DNA of 64,000 bases. Origin: Streptomyces puniciscabiei (GTDB lineage: Bacteria > Actinomycetota > Actinomycetes > Streptomycetales > Streptomycetaceae). The position numbers were made by a program, and so were the translations under genes. The stretch's first letter is position 1; every line of letters starts with the position of its first letter. Location: contig NZ_VFNX01000001.1 in assembly GCF_006715785.1 (NCBI RefSeq), positions 3,672,501 through 3,736,500 on the forward strand, written 5' to 3'. The notes beneath the pieces were generated by a model. It did not search any database. It had not been told where the DNA came from and was given only the letters and a program-made list of their open reading frames with translations. Positions 40,036-49,068 of the stretch are shown here, piece after piece.

Positions 40036-40100
40036 GTGGGGAGCCTAGACGCCCTACGGGGTGCCGGGACCGGCCGCCGGGCGGCTGCGGCTTCGTCGTG

Positions 40101-40157
40101 GTCACCCGCGCGGTTCCCCGCGCCCCTTACGGGGCGGCACCCGGCCAGGGCCGGCAA
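40101..40157. repeat. Streptomyces intergenic repeat, copy 2 (opposite orientation)
   Basis: The complement reads CCGTAAGGGGCGCGGGGAAC followed by CGCGCGGG, matching the core of copy 1. It sits in the 128-bp gap between the peroxidase start and the ArsR-type stop; otherwise that gap holds nothing recognisable. Confidence 0.6.
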
Positions 40158-40163
40158 GCGACT

Positions 40164-41147
40164 CTACCCCTCGCCCAGCACCCGCCCCGGTGCCTCCGTC
40201 AGAACGTCCCCCGCCGCCGTCCGTGCGTACAGCACCGACCGCCCCGCCCTCCGTCGTTCCACCAGACCCGCCTCCCGCAACACCCGCAGATGGCGCCCCA
40301 CCGAGCCCAGCCCCTGCCCCGTCACCGCCGTCAGCTGGGTGGTGCTCATGGGGGAGGCGAGGAGGAGCAGGACCTCGGCGCGGGCCTGACCGAGCAGGGC
40401 GCCCAGGGCGGACGGGACGGTCCTGTTGCCGGCGTCGGCGAGGGCGCCGGCGCACGGGTAGACCGCCGCGTACCGCACCCCGTCGTCCCAGGCGACCCAG
40501 CCCGCCCGCTGCACGGTCACCGGCACGAAGAGCAGCTCGGCCCCGGAGATCTCCCGGGGCGGGTACTCGTGCAGGTTGATCTGGAGCCGGTTCTCGCCGA
40601 GCCAGCGGGTGCGCCCGGGGCGGATCGCGTCGAGGACGCTCACCCAGCCGCCCCGGCTCACCTGCGCGGTCCGCGCGACCACGTCCGCCTCCAGCACCCG
40701 CCGGCGCCGCTCCCAGGACGGCCGTACGGTCGCCTCCCACACCCATTCCAGGAGGGCGGCCGCCCGCTCGGGCAGGTCGTCGCGGTCCAGCTCGGCGGGG
40801 AGCGGGCCGGCGAGCGCGGTGCGCAGATGGGCGCGGGCCGCGTCCGGCGCCGTGGCGCGGACCCGGGCGACCTCGGCCGCGAACTCCTCCTCGCCACGGG
40901 GTGCCGGGGTCAGGAAGTCGGCGATCCACTCCCGGCCGAGCCCCGCCCGCACCAGCAGTGCCGTCACCGGCTCGGCCGTCAGCCGCGCCCGGTAGGCGGG
41001 CAGATGGGCGCGCAGCCACGCCTGCTCACCGGGATGCGCGGCGTCCGCCGCGTGCAGCAGCTTCAGACAGGCGAAGGTCTCGGCGAGCGGCGAGACGACG
41101 AACCGGCTGCGGGCGAGGGTGTCCGCGTTGAGCTGCCACAGCCCCAT
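40164..41147 (-). CDS. ArsR-type transcriptional regulator with DUF5937-like N-terminus
   Basis: About 327 residues. The C-terminal about 90 residues form an ArsR winged helix (LLASPMSTTQLTAVTG, SVGRHLRVLREAGLVERRRAGR, SVLYART). The long N-terminal part is the helical sensory region found in this Streptomyces subfamily. GGGAGGGAGG lies 9 nt before ATG 41147. The gene diverges from an MFS transporter across a short region with a clear dyad, so it most likely represses itself and the transporter. The ligand is unknown. Confidence 0.87.
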   Translation of the reverse strand: MGLWQLNADTLARSRFVVSPLAETFACLKLLHAADAAHPGEQAWLRAHLPAYRARLTAEPVTALLVRAGLGREWIADFLTPAPRGEEEFAAEVARVRATAPDAARAHLRTALAGPLPAELDRDDLPERAAALLEWVWEATVRPSWERRRRVLEADVVARTAQVSRGGWVSVLDAIRPGRTRWLGENRLQINLHEYPPREISGAELLFVPVTVQRAGWVAWDDGVRYAAVYPCAGALADAGNRTVPSALGALLGQARAEVLLLLASPMSTTQLTAVTGQGLGSVGRHLRVLREAGLVERRRAGRSVLYARTAAGDVLTEAPGRVLGEG

Positions 41148-41180
41148 CTCGGCGTACCTCCCTCCCGCGGCCGTACGACC

Positions 41181-41198
41181 TTTCGCGTTGTGGCGAAA
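41181..41198. promoter_or_regulatory. operator of the ArsR/MFS divergent pair
   Basis: TTTCGCGTTGTGGCGAAA: perfect 6-bp inverted repeat with 6-bp centre, in the 91-bp region between the two divergent starts. This is the expected form of an ArsR-family site. Confidence 0.75.
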
Positions 41199-41238
41199 CA
41201 ATAACGAGCCCGCCGGTGCCCCGCCGAGACTCCCCGGT

Positions 41239-42444
41239 ATGTCCAGCTACCGATCCCTGTTCCGCACCCCGGAGTTCACCCCGCTCTTTCTCGGCTCGGC
41301 CGCGCAGACCGCCGCGCAGACCCTCGGCGGACTGGCCCTGGCCACGCTCGTGTACCGGGCCACCGGCTCGCCGCTGCTGTCGGCGGTGAGCATGTTCGGC
41401 CCGTCGCTCGCCCAGGTGCTCGGCGCGACCTTCCTGCTCTCCGGCGCCGACCGGCTGCCCCCTCGTACGGCGCTGTCCCTGATCGCGCTGGCCTTCGCGG
41501 CCGGTACGGCGGTGCAGGCGGTGCCCGGTCTGCCGGTCGGGGCGGTCTTCGGCGTCGTCCTGGTGCTGGGTCTCGTGGCCTCTCTCGGCGGCGGGGTCCG
41601 CTGGGGCCTGCTGAACGAGATCCTCACCAAGGACGGCTATCTGCCGGGGCGTTCGCTGTTCAACATGATGAGCGGGCTGATGCAGATCGCCGGTTTCGCC
41701 ACCGGCGGCGCCCTGCTCGGGGCGCTCTCCCCGCGCGTGTGCCTGCTGCTGTCGGCGGCGCTGTACCTGTCGGCGGCGCTCGCCCTGCGCCTGGGCCTGA
41801 CCGCCCGCCCGCCCCGGAGCGTGGGCCGCCCCTCCCCGTCGGCGACCTGGCGCACCAACGCCCTGCTGTGGTCCTCCCGCCCGCGCCGCCTCACCTACCT
41901 GGGCCTGTGGCTGCCCAACGGCCTGGTCGTCGGCTGCGAGTCCCTGTACGTGTCGTACGCCCCGCACGCCGCCGGAACCCTGTTCGCCTGCGGGGCGTTC
42001 GGCATGTTCGCCGGCGACGTGACGGTGGGCCGGCTGCTGCCGCCTGCGGTACGGCGCCGCCTGGCCACCCCGCTGCTGCTCCTGCTGGCGACGCCGTACC
42101 TGGTGTTCTGCGCGCACCCGCCGCTGCCGGTGGCGGCGGTGTGCGTGACGGTCGCCTCCGTGGGCTTCGGCGCGAGCCTCGTCCAGCAGGAGCGGTTGAT
42201 GGACCTGACCCCCGGCGAACTCGCCGGCCAGGCCCTGGGACTGCACTCCTCCGGCATGCTGACCATGCAGGGCGTGAGCGCCTCGCTGGCCGGAGCGGTG
42301 GCCCAACTCACCTCGCCCGCCGCCGGGATGACAGTGATGGCGGCGGGCTCGGTGGGTGTGACGCTGGCGCTGGCTACGGCTGCCCGGCGCTCTCCGGAGC
42401 CGGGGCGGCGGGAGCCTCGGCCTGCTGCTGCCGAGGCACGCTGA
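41239..42444 (+). CDS. MFS transporter
   Basis: 401 residues with about 11-12 hydrophobic helices. The N-terminus FRTPEFTPLFLGSAAQTAAQ and GLASLGGGVRWGL-like loop resemble the MFS_3-type efflux proteins that pair with ArsR regulators. No strong ribosome site precedes ATG 41239, so a leaderless message is possible. The last about 70 bp overlap the 3' end of the convergent slipin gene. Substrate unknown; a small toxic compound is likely from the regulator pairing. Confidence 0.87.
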   Translation: MSSYRSLFRTPEFTPLFLGSAAQTAAQTLGGLALATLVYRATGSPLLSAVSMFGPSLAQVLGATFLLSGADRLPPRTALSLIALAFAAGTAVQAVPGLPVGAVFGVVLVLGLVASLGGGVRWGLLNEILTKDGYLPGRSLFNMMSGLMQIAGFATGGALLGALSPRVCLLLSAALYLSAALALRLGLTARPPRSVGRPSPSATWRTNALLWSSRPRRLTYLGLWLPNGLVVGCESLYVSYAPHAAGTLFACGAFGMFAGDVTVGRLLPPAVRRRLATPLLLLLATPYLVFCAHPPLPVAAVCVTVASVGFGASLVQQERLMDLTPGELAGQALGLHSSGMLTMQGVSASLAGAVAQLTSPAAGMTVMAAGSVGVTLALATAARRSPEPGRREPRPAAAEAR

Positions 42445-43216
42445 GGTCGGCGTCGATCTTCTGCACCGCCCGGTCGAAGTAGCGCAGCAGCTCGACGGGG
42501 AAGGGCATCACGAGGGTCGAGTTCTTCTCGGCGGCGACCTCGACGACGGTCTGGAGGAGCCGCAGCTGCATGGCCTCCGGCGTGTCCGCCATGATCCTGG
42601 AGGCGTTGGCGAGCTGCTGCGCGGCCTGGAACTCACCGTCGGCGGTGATGACCCGGGCCCGCCGCTCCCGCTCGGCCTCGGCCTGCCGCGACATGGACCG
42701 CTTCAGCGACTCGGGCAGCTGCACGTCCTTGATCTCGACGCGGTCGATGTGAATGCCCCAGCCCGCGGCCGGGCTGTCGATCATCAGCGCCAGCCCCTCG
42801 TGCAGCCGCTCGCGATCGCTCAGCAGGTCGTCCAGATCGCTCTTGCCGATGATGGACCGCAGCGAGGACTGGGCGACCTGCCCGACGGCGAAGACGTAGT
42901 CCTGGACCTCGATGGCCGCGCGCACCGGGTCGGTCACCCGGAAGTAGACGACCGCGTCGACCTTCACCGACACGTTGTCCTTCGTGATGCCCTCCTGGGT
43001 GGGCACCGGCATGGTCACGACCTGCACGTTCACCTTGCGCATGCGGTCGGCGAAGGGGATCAGGAAGGTGATGCCCGGCTGCCGGTGGCCCGGCAGGGCC
43101 TTGCCCCACCGGAACACGACTCCGCGCTCCACCTGGTTGACCACCCGCATACCGCTCTTCAGCACGAGCAGCGCCAACAGCGCCACCACGACGACCGCCA
43201 CCACGGTGCCTTCCAT
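42374..43216 (-). CDS. slipin / SPFH (band 7) membrane protein
   Basis: 280 residues. One N-terminal membrane helix (VVAVVVVALLALLVL) is followed by the SPFH domain (VNQVERGVVFRWGKALPG, GITFLIPFADRMRKV, VDAVVYFRVTDP) and an Ala/Glu-rich coiled region (SMSRQAEAERERRARVITA). Slipins form large membrane-associated oligomers. There is no NfeD-type partner next to it. ATG 43216 follows GAGGAATGGAG. Confidence 0.92.
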   Translation of the reverse strand: MEGTVVAVVVVALLALLVLKSGMRVVNQVERGVVFRWGKALPGHRQPGITFLIPFADRMRKVNVQVVTMPVPTQEGITKDNVSVKVDAVVYFRVTDPVRAAIEVQDYVFAVGQVAQSSLRSIIGKSDLDDLLSDRERLHEGLALMIDSPAAGWGIHIDRVEIKDVQLPESLKRSMSRQAEAERERRARVITADGEFQAAQQLANASRIMADTPEAMQLRLLQTVVEVAAEKNSTLVMPFPVELLRYFDRAVQKIDADLSVPRQQQAEAPAAPAPESAGQP

Positions 43217-43321
43217 GGCACTCCATTCCTCGCAACGGCACGGACACCGGAGAGGACACCGGCGGTGGCCGGATGGATGCGGTCGCCGCGTCATGAATGC
43301 GTCAAGATTCCGGTACCGCCG

Positions 43322-43912
43322 TCACCACTCGTCGCGGTCGCAGATCACCCGGAAGCTGCCCACGACACCGTCGTCGCCGAAGCCGAACAAGCCCTCGTGG
43401 CCGGTACGGGTCACCACGCCACTGGTCTCGCCGTGGGGACCCACGACGGCGACCGGGGAGCCGTTGTCACAGTTGAAGCCCCGGAAGACCTCGATGACCC
43501 TCCGGCTGTCGTTGAACACGCTGAAGCTGCCGGAGCCCAGTCCGCCGCCCGTGGTGATACAGCCCTCGGCGGAGGCGGAGTACGCACGGTCGTTGAAGTA
43601 GATCCTCCCGCCGTCCCCATGGCCACGGCCGCGCCCGCCGCCGTCGCGCCCCTCGCCCCTGTCTCGTCCGGCGCCCCTGTCGCCGGAGGAGGCCGCGGCA
43701 GGAGCGGCTCGTTGCACGGGTTTGGCCGCCGGGGAGACGGGCTTGCCTGCGGGGTGCGCAGGCTTGGCCGCCCGGTGGACGGACGGGGCCGCCGGGGCGG
43801 ACGCGACGGGCGAAGGGCTGGCCCCGACGGTCGAGGCGTAGGTGATGCCGGCGGCTGCAAGGACGGCCGCGCCCACTCCGGCGCCGACCACGGCAAAAGT
43901 ACGCGAGGGCAT
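43322..43912 (-). CDS. secreted protein with Ala/Pro linker, unknown function
   Basis: 196 residues. A Sec signal peptide (VVGAGVGAAVLAAAGITYA) leads into an Ala/Pro/Lys linker, a short Arg/Gly stretch, and a C-terminal domain of about 90 residues with two Cys (EGCITTGGG and GFNCDNGS) that probably form a disulfide, plus a third near the end (VICD). No family is recognised. It begins at ATG 43912 and has no co-directional neighbour. Confidence 0.75.
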   Translation of the reverse strand: MPSRTFAVVGAGVGAAVLAAAGITYASTVGASPSPVASAPAAPSVHRAAKPAHPAGKPVSPAAKPVQRAAPAAASSGDRGAGRDRGEGRDGGGRGRGHGDGGRIYFNDRAYSASAEGCITTGGGLGSGSFSVFNDSRRVIEVFRGFNCDNGSPVAVVGPHGETSGVVTRTGHEGLFGFGDDGVVGSFRVICDRDEW

Positions 43913-44017
43913 GTCGCTTCTCTCTGTCTCACGGACGTCGGCCGGCCGACCGACCTGCGACGAACGTACCGACAGCTCAGATAACCGGCATTCCGGGCAT
44001 GTCCAGGGTGTGACGCC

Positions 44018-44446
44018 ATGAGGCCGGGCGGGTGGCACCGCGGCGCGCACCGCATACCGGCGAAGCCCCGCCCCACTCGTCGGTCTTGCCGGTCCGGCCG
44101 GAACCGCCAGTGCCCCCAGGAGTCGCGGATCGCCGCCTACGAGACATTCCTCCAGGCGTTCGGCGCCGTGGAGATGGAGCTCCGCGAGGCCTTCGCCGAC
44201 AGACGCGCACCCGCCGTCGCCTGGGGGCCGTTCAACGCCACTCTGCAGTCGATGTCCCCGGTGGCAAGCCGGGCCGGCAGCCAGGACCTGGACGAACTCC
44301 GCCCGTTTCACGGCCGGTTGTGCGAGGCGCACCTGAGGTTCGTCAACGCGGCCCGCCGCTCACTCGATCCCGCCCAGGAACATCTCGTCCGGGCGCTGGG
44401 CCCCGGCTCGCTCTTGATCGCCATGTACTTTGTGATGCAAAGTTAG
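44018..44446 (+). CDS. hypothetical helical protein, possibly a remnant
   Basis: 142 codons, but only the part from about 44120 looks coding (ESRIAAYETFLQAFGAVEME, HLRFVNAARRSLDPAQEHLV). The first 34 residues are Arg/Pro-rich and resemble untranslated sequence, so the true start is missing or lost. It resembles small helical Streptomyces proteins of unknown function. The preceding 43913-44017 holds nothing else recognisable. Confidence 0.4.
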   Translation: MRPGGWHRGAHRIPAKPRPTRRSCRSGRNRQCPQESRIAAYETFLQAFGAVEMELREAFADRRAPAVAWGPFNATLQSMSPVASRAGSQDLDELRPFHGRLCEAHLRFVNAARRSLDPAQEHLVRALGPGSLLIAMYFVMQS

Positions 44447-44484
44447 TTCTCGGCGCTGCTGCAGCGCGACCACAAGGGGGACAG

Positions 44485-45315
44485 ATGGGAACGTACGTAC
44501 GGAGCGACGGGCAATCGGAACCGAGGTCGGCCGCGGCCGCCTTGCTGGCTGCGACGGAAGGCCTCCGGGTCAGGACCCGCACGCAGACGAGCGGTGCGTG
44601 GACTCCTCTCCTGGGCTTCGGGCTCCTCGCACTGGCGGCTGTTCCGATCGCCCGGTACGCCTTCAACTTCGGAGCCCACGGGCGGAACGTCGGTTCCTAT
44701 CCGGCCTTCGCCTACGCCGAGCTGACCGGTCTGTGCGTCGTCCACGAACCGGGAACCCCCTGCCTGAAGGGCGAGTTCGACGGCGCCGTACTGCGCTTCG
44801 TGGCCTGGGGCGTATGGTTCGCGCTCCTCCCTCTCGCATGGTTCGCCCTCGCCCGCTGGTATCGCCTGCGTGGCGAGGCCCGGGGCATCGTTCCCCGGCG
44901 CGGGCTGTGGGTCCGCGTGACCGCCACGGCCACCACGGTGATCACGGCCGCCCTGATGGTGCTGCTGTTCGGCAAGGACCAGCCGTGGGAGGCCGAGCTG
45001 CTGGAGAACGCCTACGCCTCCCCGTGGTACCTGGTCGGCATCGGTCTCCTCGCCCTGGGCCTGGCCGAACGCAGTTGGGTCGCCGCGGCGGCCGGCACCG
45101 CTCACGCCTTGCTGCTCACCGGTTACCTGGGAGCCTCCTGGGGCAGCGGATGGCTGCCGTGGCGGCACCCCGCCGACCCTGGCTGGGCCGACGGACCCCA
45201 GGCCAAGGCCCTTCTGCTCGCCGCCATCCTGCTCCTCGCCGGTCTGTGTGAGTGGGCGGTGGTCCGCCGCCGGGGAGCGTCCGGTGTCACCGGTGCGGGT
45301 ACGGTCGTCCCATGA
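44485..45315 (+). CDS. integral membrane protein of unknown function
   Basis: 276 residues with about six hydrophobic segments, a cytoplasmic N-terminus of about 40 residues and a periplasmic loop containing two Cys (GLCVVHEPGTPCLKG). AAGGGGGA lies just before ATG 44485. Its 3' end overlaps the following winged-helix regulator by ATGA, so the two form a unit; such pairs often have the regulator controlling the membrane protein. No family assigned. Confidence 0.75.
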   Translation: MGTYVRSDGQSEPRSAAAALLAATEGLRVRTRTQTSGAWTPLLGFGLLALAAVPIARYAFNFGAHGRNVGSYPAFAYAELTGLCVVHEPGTPCLKGEFDGAVLRFVAWGVWFALLPLAWFALARWYRLRGEARGIVPRRGLWVRVTATATTVITAALMVLLFGKDQPWEAELLENAYASPWYLVGIGLLALGLAERSWVAAAAGTAHALLLTGYLGASWGSGWLPWRHPADPGWADGPQAKALLLAAILLLAGLCEWAVVRRRGASGVTGAGTVVP

Positions 45316-45686
45316 GCGTGGAGGACTCGACCGCTGCGCGGGACGACCAAGAGGCGCTGCATCCCACCCAGGCGCTGGACGACACCGTCCACCAGCGGGT
45401 ACGGCTCGGCATCCTCACCATTGCCCGGGAAGCCGACCGGGTCGAGTTCAGCTTCATGAAGAAGCAGCTGGCCGTCACCGACGGAAACCTCTCCCGGCAC
45501 CTGAAGGTGCTGGAGGAGTCCGGGATGATCACCGTGGAGAAGGGCTACGCCGGCCGGCGCCCCCGAACCTGGGTCACCCTCACCCGCCAGGGTGCCCAGG
45601 CCCTGGACACCGAACTCCGCACCCTGCGCGCCCTCGTGCGTCGCCTGGAGGTGCGCCGTCCCGCGCCTGGCCCGTCCGACACTTGA
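45312..45686 (+). CDS. winged-helix regulator (MarR/ArsR-like)
   Basis: 124 residues. VRLGILTIAREADRVEFSFM followed by QLAVTDGNLSRHLKVLEESG and GMITVEKGYAGRRPRTWVTLT is the HTH of the transcriptional regulators of about 100-130 residues that resemble DUF2089/PadR-like winged helices. The start codon overlaps the membrane protein stop (ATGA), implying coupled synthesis and control of that gene. Confidence 0.85.
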   Translation: MSVEDSTAARDDQEALHPTQALDDTVHQRVRLGILTIAREADRVEFSFMKKQLAVTDGNLSRHLKVLEESGMITVEKGYAGRRPRTWVTLTRQGAQALDTELRTLRALVRRLEVRRPAPGPSDT

Positions 45687-46264
45687 TCGCCACTGATCAC
45701 CGCTTCGGGACATCACGCGGTGCCGCGCGCCCCGTTCGCGCAGCTCACGGGTCCCGTTCTCACCATTGGCCGGGAGCGAAACCGAGTGCAGCCGGTCGTG
45801 CAGGTCTTCGGAGACGACACCCGCATTGACGTCCCACTCGACACGGTGGAGAAGGTGCCCGGTGTCCGAATGCCGCCTCTCAGCTTGGGAAGCTGCGATC
45901 ATTCGGCGCCGGTTGCGGCGCTGACCTGTACTGACGGCGTGATTCCGGCCTCTCCGAGCTGGGTTGCTTTCACCGTGATCCCCCGCTGTTCCCCGAATGG
46001 TTGCATCCCCGATCTGTCCGGGGGCGGCGGCCCGGAGACCCGTCCGGACATTCATGGTCGGCCGGCCCCCGGCGGGGATCGTCTCGAAGATGCTTGTGGT
46101 GCCGGCCAAGCCGGGACCGATTGAGAGGACTGCGGATTACGGAGGAATCGAGATCGCTCGGGACGCGGGCCATCTGTCAACGTCACTGATGTTCGGTCGA
46201 GCGCTGCTGACCACAGCGCCATGCCGGAACGGCGAATTGCCGGTGCTGCAAGGGGGAACGTGCA
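45687..46264. other. 578-bp region without a supportable gene
   Basis: Base composition is slightly lower in G+C than its surroundings. Short open frames exist on both strands, but none has a ribosome site or coding-like composition. The last about 60 bp before 46265 hold the promoter and leader of the cold-shock-like gene. Confidence 0.5.
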
Positions 46265-46576
46265 ATGTCTGACACCACGTCCGCAGAGGTGTTTTCCGGC
46301 TGCGTGCTCGAGTGGCACAGCGAGGAGGGCTGGGGAGTCATCGCTTCCGATGCCCTCCCGGACGGGGTGTGGGCACATTATTCGGCCATCGAGGTCGAAG
46401 GCTATCGCGAGCTGACCGTTGGGCAGTCCGTCACTTTCTCGGCCGAGCAGGCCGAACAGGACGAGTACTCCTGGCGCGCCGTGTCCGTCTGGCCTGAAGG
46501 CGGGGCACGACGCTCGCCGCACGAAGGCGAGGGGCCCGGCTTTTCGTCCGGCCTGAACATCACCTTCGATTCCTGA
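46265..46576 (+). CDS. divergent cold-shock-domain protein
   Basis: 103 residues. About 60 N-terminal residues follow the cold-shock OB-fold pattern: CVLEWHSEEGWGVIASD replaces the usual TVKWFNxEKGFGFI (RNP1), and GVWAHYSAIEVEGYRELTVG replaces the DVFVHxSAI region (RNP2). The central Phe residues are changed to Trp/Val and His-Tyr, so nucleic-acid binding may differ. A 30-residue Gly/Ser/Pro-rich tail follows. Start ATG 46265 with AAGGGGGAA upstream. Confidence 0.75.
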   Translation: MSDTTSAEVFSGCVLEWHSEEGWGVIASDALPDGVWAHYSAIEVEGYRELTVGQSVTFSAEQAEQDEYSWRAVSVWPEGGARRSPHEGEGPGFSSGLNITFDS

Positions 46577-46665
46577 CACAGTATCGGTCATCGACCGAAC
46601 CTCTCCTACCGGTACGCGCAGCAGCGGCATGGTCTCTCCTGCTGTGCGCTTTGGAGGGGAATCCC

Positions 46666-47092
46666 GTGTCCTCGACATTCACGAAAAAGTTCGCTGCCGT
46701 CGGATCTGCTGCGCTGGCCGCAGTGCCCGCTCTAGGCGCTGTTCCTGCTCACGCCGGGACGCAGCACGGCAAGTTCACCTTCAAGGTCTCGGACCCGTAC
46801 TACAAGAAGACGGATGCCGACGGCACCTTCACCGGCCAGGTGAACATGGCCGGAACCGAACTATTTCTGGCACTCGTCAGTCCCGAACAACCGACGCAAC
46901 AAGGACTACACGCTGTACGGAAACTGCACCTTCCGCGTCAACGTCGGAGGCCGGACCGGCACGGCCGACCTCGGCTTCAGCTTCAACTACTCGCTGTTCG
47001 ACGGGATTACTCCGCCCCTGACCGCGCGTGACAGCGCCGGCGTCGAGAGCACGTCCTATGCCAGTGACCTCAAGATTGCCTCTGATTCCTAA
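46666..47092 (+). pseudogene. small secreted protein gene with a frameshift
   Basis: GTG 46666 with GGAGGGGA upstream starts a clear Sec signal peptide (FAAVGSAALAAVPALGAVPAHA) and a mature part FTFKVSDPYYKKTDADGTF. Near 46850-46860 the coding frame moves by +1: the continuing sense frame reads EPNYFWHSSVPNNRRN, YTLYGNCTFRVNVGGRTG, FSFNYSLFDG and ends at TAA 47090-47092. In the original frame translation ends at 47031 with basic nonsense. A single extra base in the run around GGCCGGAACCG explains it. It is either a mutation or a base-call error; the intact product would be about 141 residues. Confidence 0.8.
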
Positions 47093-47114
47093 GAGGCCCT
47101 GATCGCGGATTTCT

Positions 47115-47145
47115 CACGGCTCGTCAGTACAACTGACGAGCCGTG
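47115..47145. terminator. terminator hairpin, 14-bp perfect stem
   Basis: CACGGCTCGTCAGT and its complement around an ACA loop, 22 bp after the secreted-protein stop codon. Confidence 0.85.
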
Positions 47146-47265
47146 TCCGCTTGTCGGCCATCTGATGCGTCAACGGCAGTTCGCCCGGCACACTGCTGAC
47201 ACAGGAATTGGTGAACGCGGAGGGCACGCCGACCGCCCCAGCCACGACGTACCCCTTCTCTGGTC

Positions 47266-47645
47266 TCAGGCGGCGGCGTCGGCGAAGCCGGTGAGGTGTT
47301 CGGTGATGCCGCTCCAGGCCGTCAGGCACAGGGCGACGACCGCGGCGGTCGGGGGGTCGGGGGGTGGTGGATGTCGGCTGTGAGGGTGGTGGAGGGTTCG
47401 GCCGAGCGCAGCAGCAGCGCGGTGGCGGCGGTGAGCGCGAACAGGGCGACGGTCAGCACGCGGCGGGTCTGTCCGCTGGACGTCTCGGGCCAGTCGCCGG
47501 GGTGGAGCCACAGCCGTGCGGCTCCGGCGAGGGTGTCGGGCCAGCAGCGGATGCCGGCTGCGGACACCTCGTGGTGGATGTCCTCGCCCCATCGCTCGCG
47601 TACGGCGGGTGGGTAGAGCCGGGTCAGGAGCGTGGCCGCGTTCAT
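47266..47645 (-). pseudogene. PadR-linked membrane protein gene, apparent frameshift
   Basis: From ATG 47645 the frame encodes LLTRLYPPAVRERWGEDI and one membrane helix (VLTVALFALTAATALLL), then ends at 47322 in Pro/Arg-rich nonsense. In another frame, a second hydrophobic segment with proper ending is read (PTAAVVALCLTAWSGITEHL, stop at 47266). The switch falls in two G-runs at 47351-47364. ATG overlaps the PadR stop (ATGA). The intact gene would be a small two-helix protein, the usual operon partner of this PadR type. Confidence 0.65.
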
Positions 47646-47953
47646 GCCGGGGTGATGCCGAGCGCGCGCAGGCCGGCGGCGGAGATGCGGGCCAACTGTT
47701 CGAGCTCGGCGCGCAGTTGGTCGCGGCCCGGGTCGGTGATGCGCATGGTGCGGTGGCGTTCCTGGGTCTCGGGCGCCTCGTCCGCGGGCTGGATCAGCCC
47801 GCGTCCCTCCAGGCGGGACAGCGCGCCGTAGAGGCTACCGGGGCCGAGTCTGCGGCCGGTGAGTTCTTCGATCGCGGTGTTGATGGCGTATCCGTGCCGC
47901 GGGCCGTCCGCGAGGACGGTGAGCACGAGCATCTGGGCGTCGTTGCCGTGCAT
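47642..47953 (-). CDS. PadR-family transcriptional regulator
   Basis: 103 residues with the PadR winged helix (MLVLTVLADGPRHGYAINT, LGPGSLYGALSRLEGRGLIQ) and a short C-terminal dimer helix. ATG 47953 is preceded by GGAGG about 6 nt upstream. It diverges from the membrane protein at 48034 across a region with TACTAC dyads, likely its operator. It probably represses both directions. Confidence 0.9.
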   Translation of the reverse strand: MHGNDAQMLVLTVLADGPRHGYAINTAIEELTGRRLGPGSLYGALSRLEGRGLIQPADEAPETQERHRTMRITDPGRDQLRAELEQLARISAAGLRALGITPA

Positions 47954-47991
47954 GAGCCTCCTTCCTCCGGTCTGCATACTACGAACCGCGA

Positions 47992-48010
47992 TACTACTTG
48001 TCACGTAGTA
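47992..48010. promoter_or_regulatory. PadR operator candidate
   Basis: TACTACTTGTCACGTAGTA: 6-bp dyad with 7-bp centre. A further ATACTAC half-site lies 15 bp to the left (47976) and GTACTAT to the right (48019-48025). Confidence 0.65.
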
Positions 48011-48033
48011 CGAGACGCGTACTATGGCGGTCC

Positions 48034-49068
48034 ATGGAACACGTGAAGGAGAACGGCCGGGCTTCCTCGGCCGTGGTCTTGGCGAGCCTCGGCGCGGCCG
48101 GTGTGTTCGAGGCGTTGACGGTGCTGGAGACCCAGGACAAGTCGGTCAGGGCCGCCAGCCCGTGGCAGGACGACCCGTACGACGTGATGGTGTCCCTGGC
48201 TCAGTTCGCGGTGCCGGTGCTCGCCCTGGTGATCGCGTCACGGCTGCTCGCGTGGCGGGCGCCGGGCGGCGCGGACCGGGTGCGGCAGACGGTGCGTGCG
48301 GCGGGGGCGATGGTCACGCTGGCCGGGCTCACGGTCGTATGCGAGTGGGTCGCGGTCGTCGCCAGGACGCCTGCCTCGTCCTCGGGGACATGGGCATCGG
48401 TGCTGATCGGCGGGCTGGTCGTCACCTCCGTACTCACCGTGGCGGTTGCGGTGTTGCTCGTGAGAGGCCACCGAGGGCACGGCCCGGCCGGCCCATGGCG
48501 GCATGACTGGCTCGGCGACGCCGTCTTCCTCTGCCGACGGATTCCCGTACTGCGGCGCAGGGTCGGCCCGGACGCGGCGCTCTGGGTGCGCCGTCGTGCG
48601 ATGACGGTGTTCGTCACGTTGAGCACGCTGGCCGCGGCGGCCCTCACCAGTGCGCAGGCCATCGGCGAGGGCTGGACGGATCCGTTGCTCACCGGCTGGT
48701 TCCTGGTCGTCGCAGCGACCTCCAACCTCGCGTTCTGCGTGATCAGCAATGCGGTCGCCGGGTTCATCGCCCGGCCGGCGCGCACCCGGCCGCGCCGTAT
48801 CACCGAGGCATCGGCCGTCGCCGGGTGCGTCGCGATCAGCGTGTCGACGGCGTTCCGTGACGCACTGTGGCCCGTGTTCGGGACGGGCACGCTGACGTCC
48901 GTACCGGCCCTGGCCGCCCTCACGCTCGGCGCCGGTCTGGTCACGTCCCTGGTCACAGCCGCTCTCCTGCTCGCTTGGTCCCCGTACGACTTCTCCGGCT
49001 CGCGCCGCCGCTTCGGCGGTGCCGCCACCCACCTTCGACGACCGGACAAGCACCGGGGAAAGGCGTGA
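48034..49068 (+). CDS. seven-helix integral membrane protein, unknown function
   Basis: 344 residues with about seven to eight transmembrane segments and a cytoplasmic basic loop (LCRRIPVLRRRVGPDAALW). Divergent from PadR and followed, with GTGA overlap, by the decayed ABC ATPase gene, so it may be the membrane component of that transporter or its regulator-controlled partner. ATG 48034 is chosen; no strong ribosome site is visible. No family recognised. Confidence 0.7.
   Translation: MEHVKENGRASSAVVLASLGAAGVFEALTVLETQDKSVRAASPWQDDPYDVMVSLAQFAVPVLALVIASRLLAWRAPGGADRVRQTVRAAGAMVTLAGLTVVCEWVAVVARTPASSSGTWASVLIGGLVVTSVLTVAVAVLLVRGHRGHGPAGPWRHDWLGDAVFLCRRIPVLRRRVGPDAALWVRRRAMTVFVTLSTLAAAALTSAQAIGEGWTDPLLTGWFLVVAATSNLAFCVISNAVAGFIARPARTRPRRITEASAVAGCVAISVSTAFRDALWPVFGTGTLTSVPALAALTLGAGLVTSLVTAALLLAWSPYDFSGSRRRFGGAATHLRRPDKHRGKA

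Noticed and set aside
41119..41238. Extended N-terminus for the MFS gene starting at 41119
   Set aside because: The 40 extra residues are antisense to the ArsR-type gene's start and cross its operator; the membrane protein begins naturally at 41239.
45687..46264. Short plus- and minus-strand open frames in the gap before the cold-shock-like gene
   Set aside because: No ribosome sites, no coding-like composition and no recognisable family on either strand.
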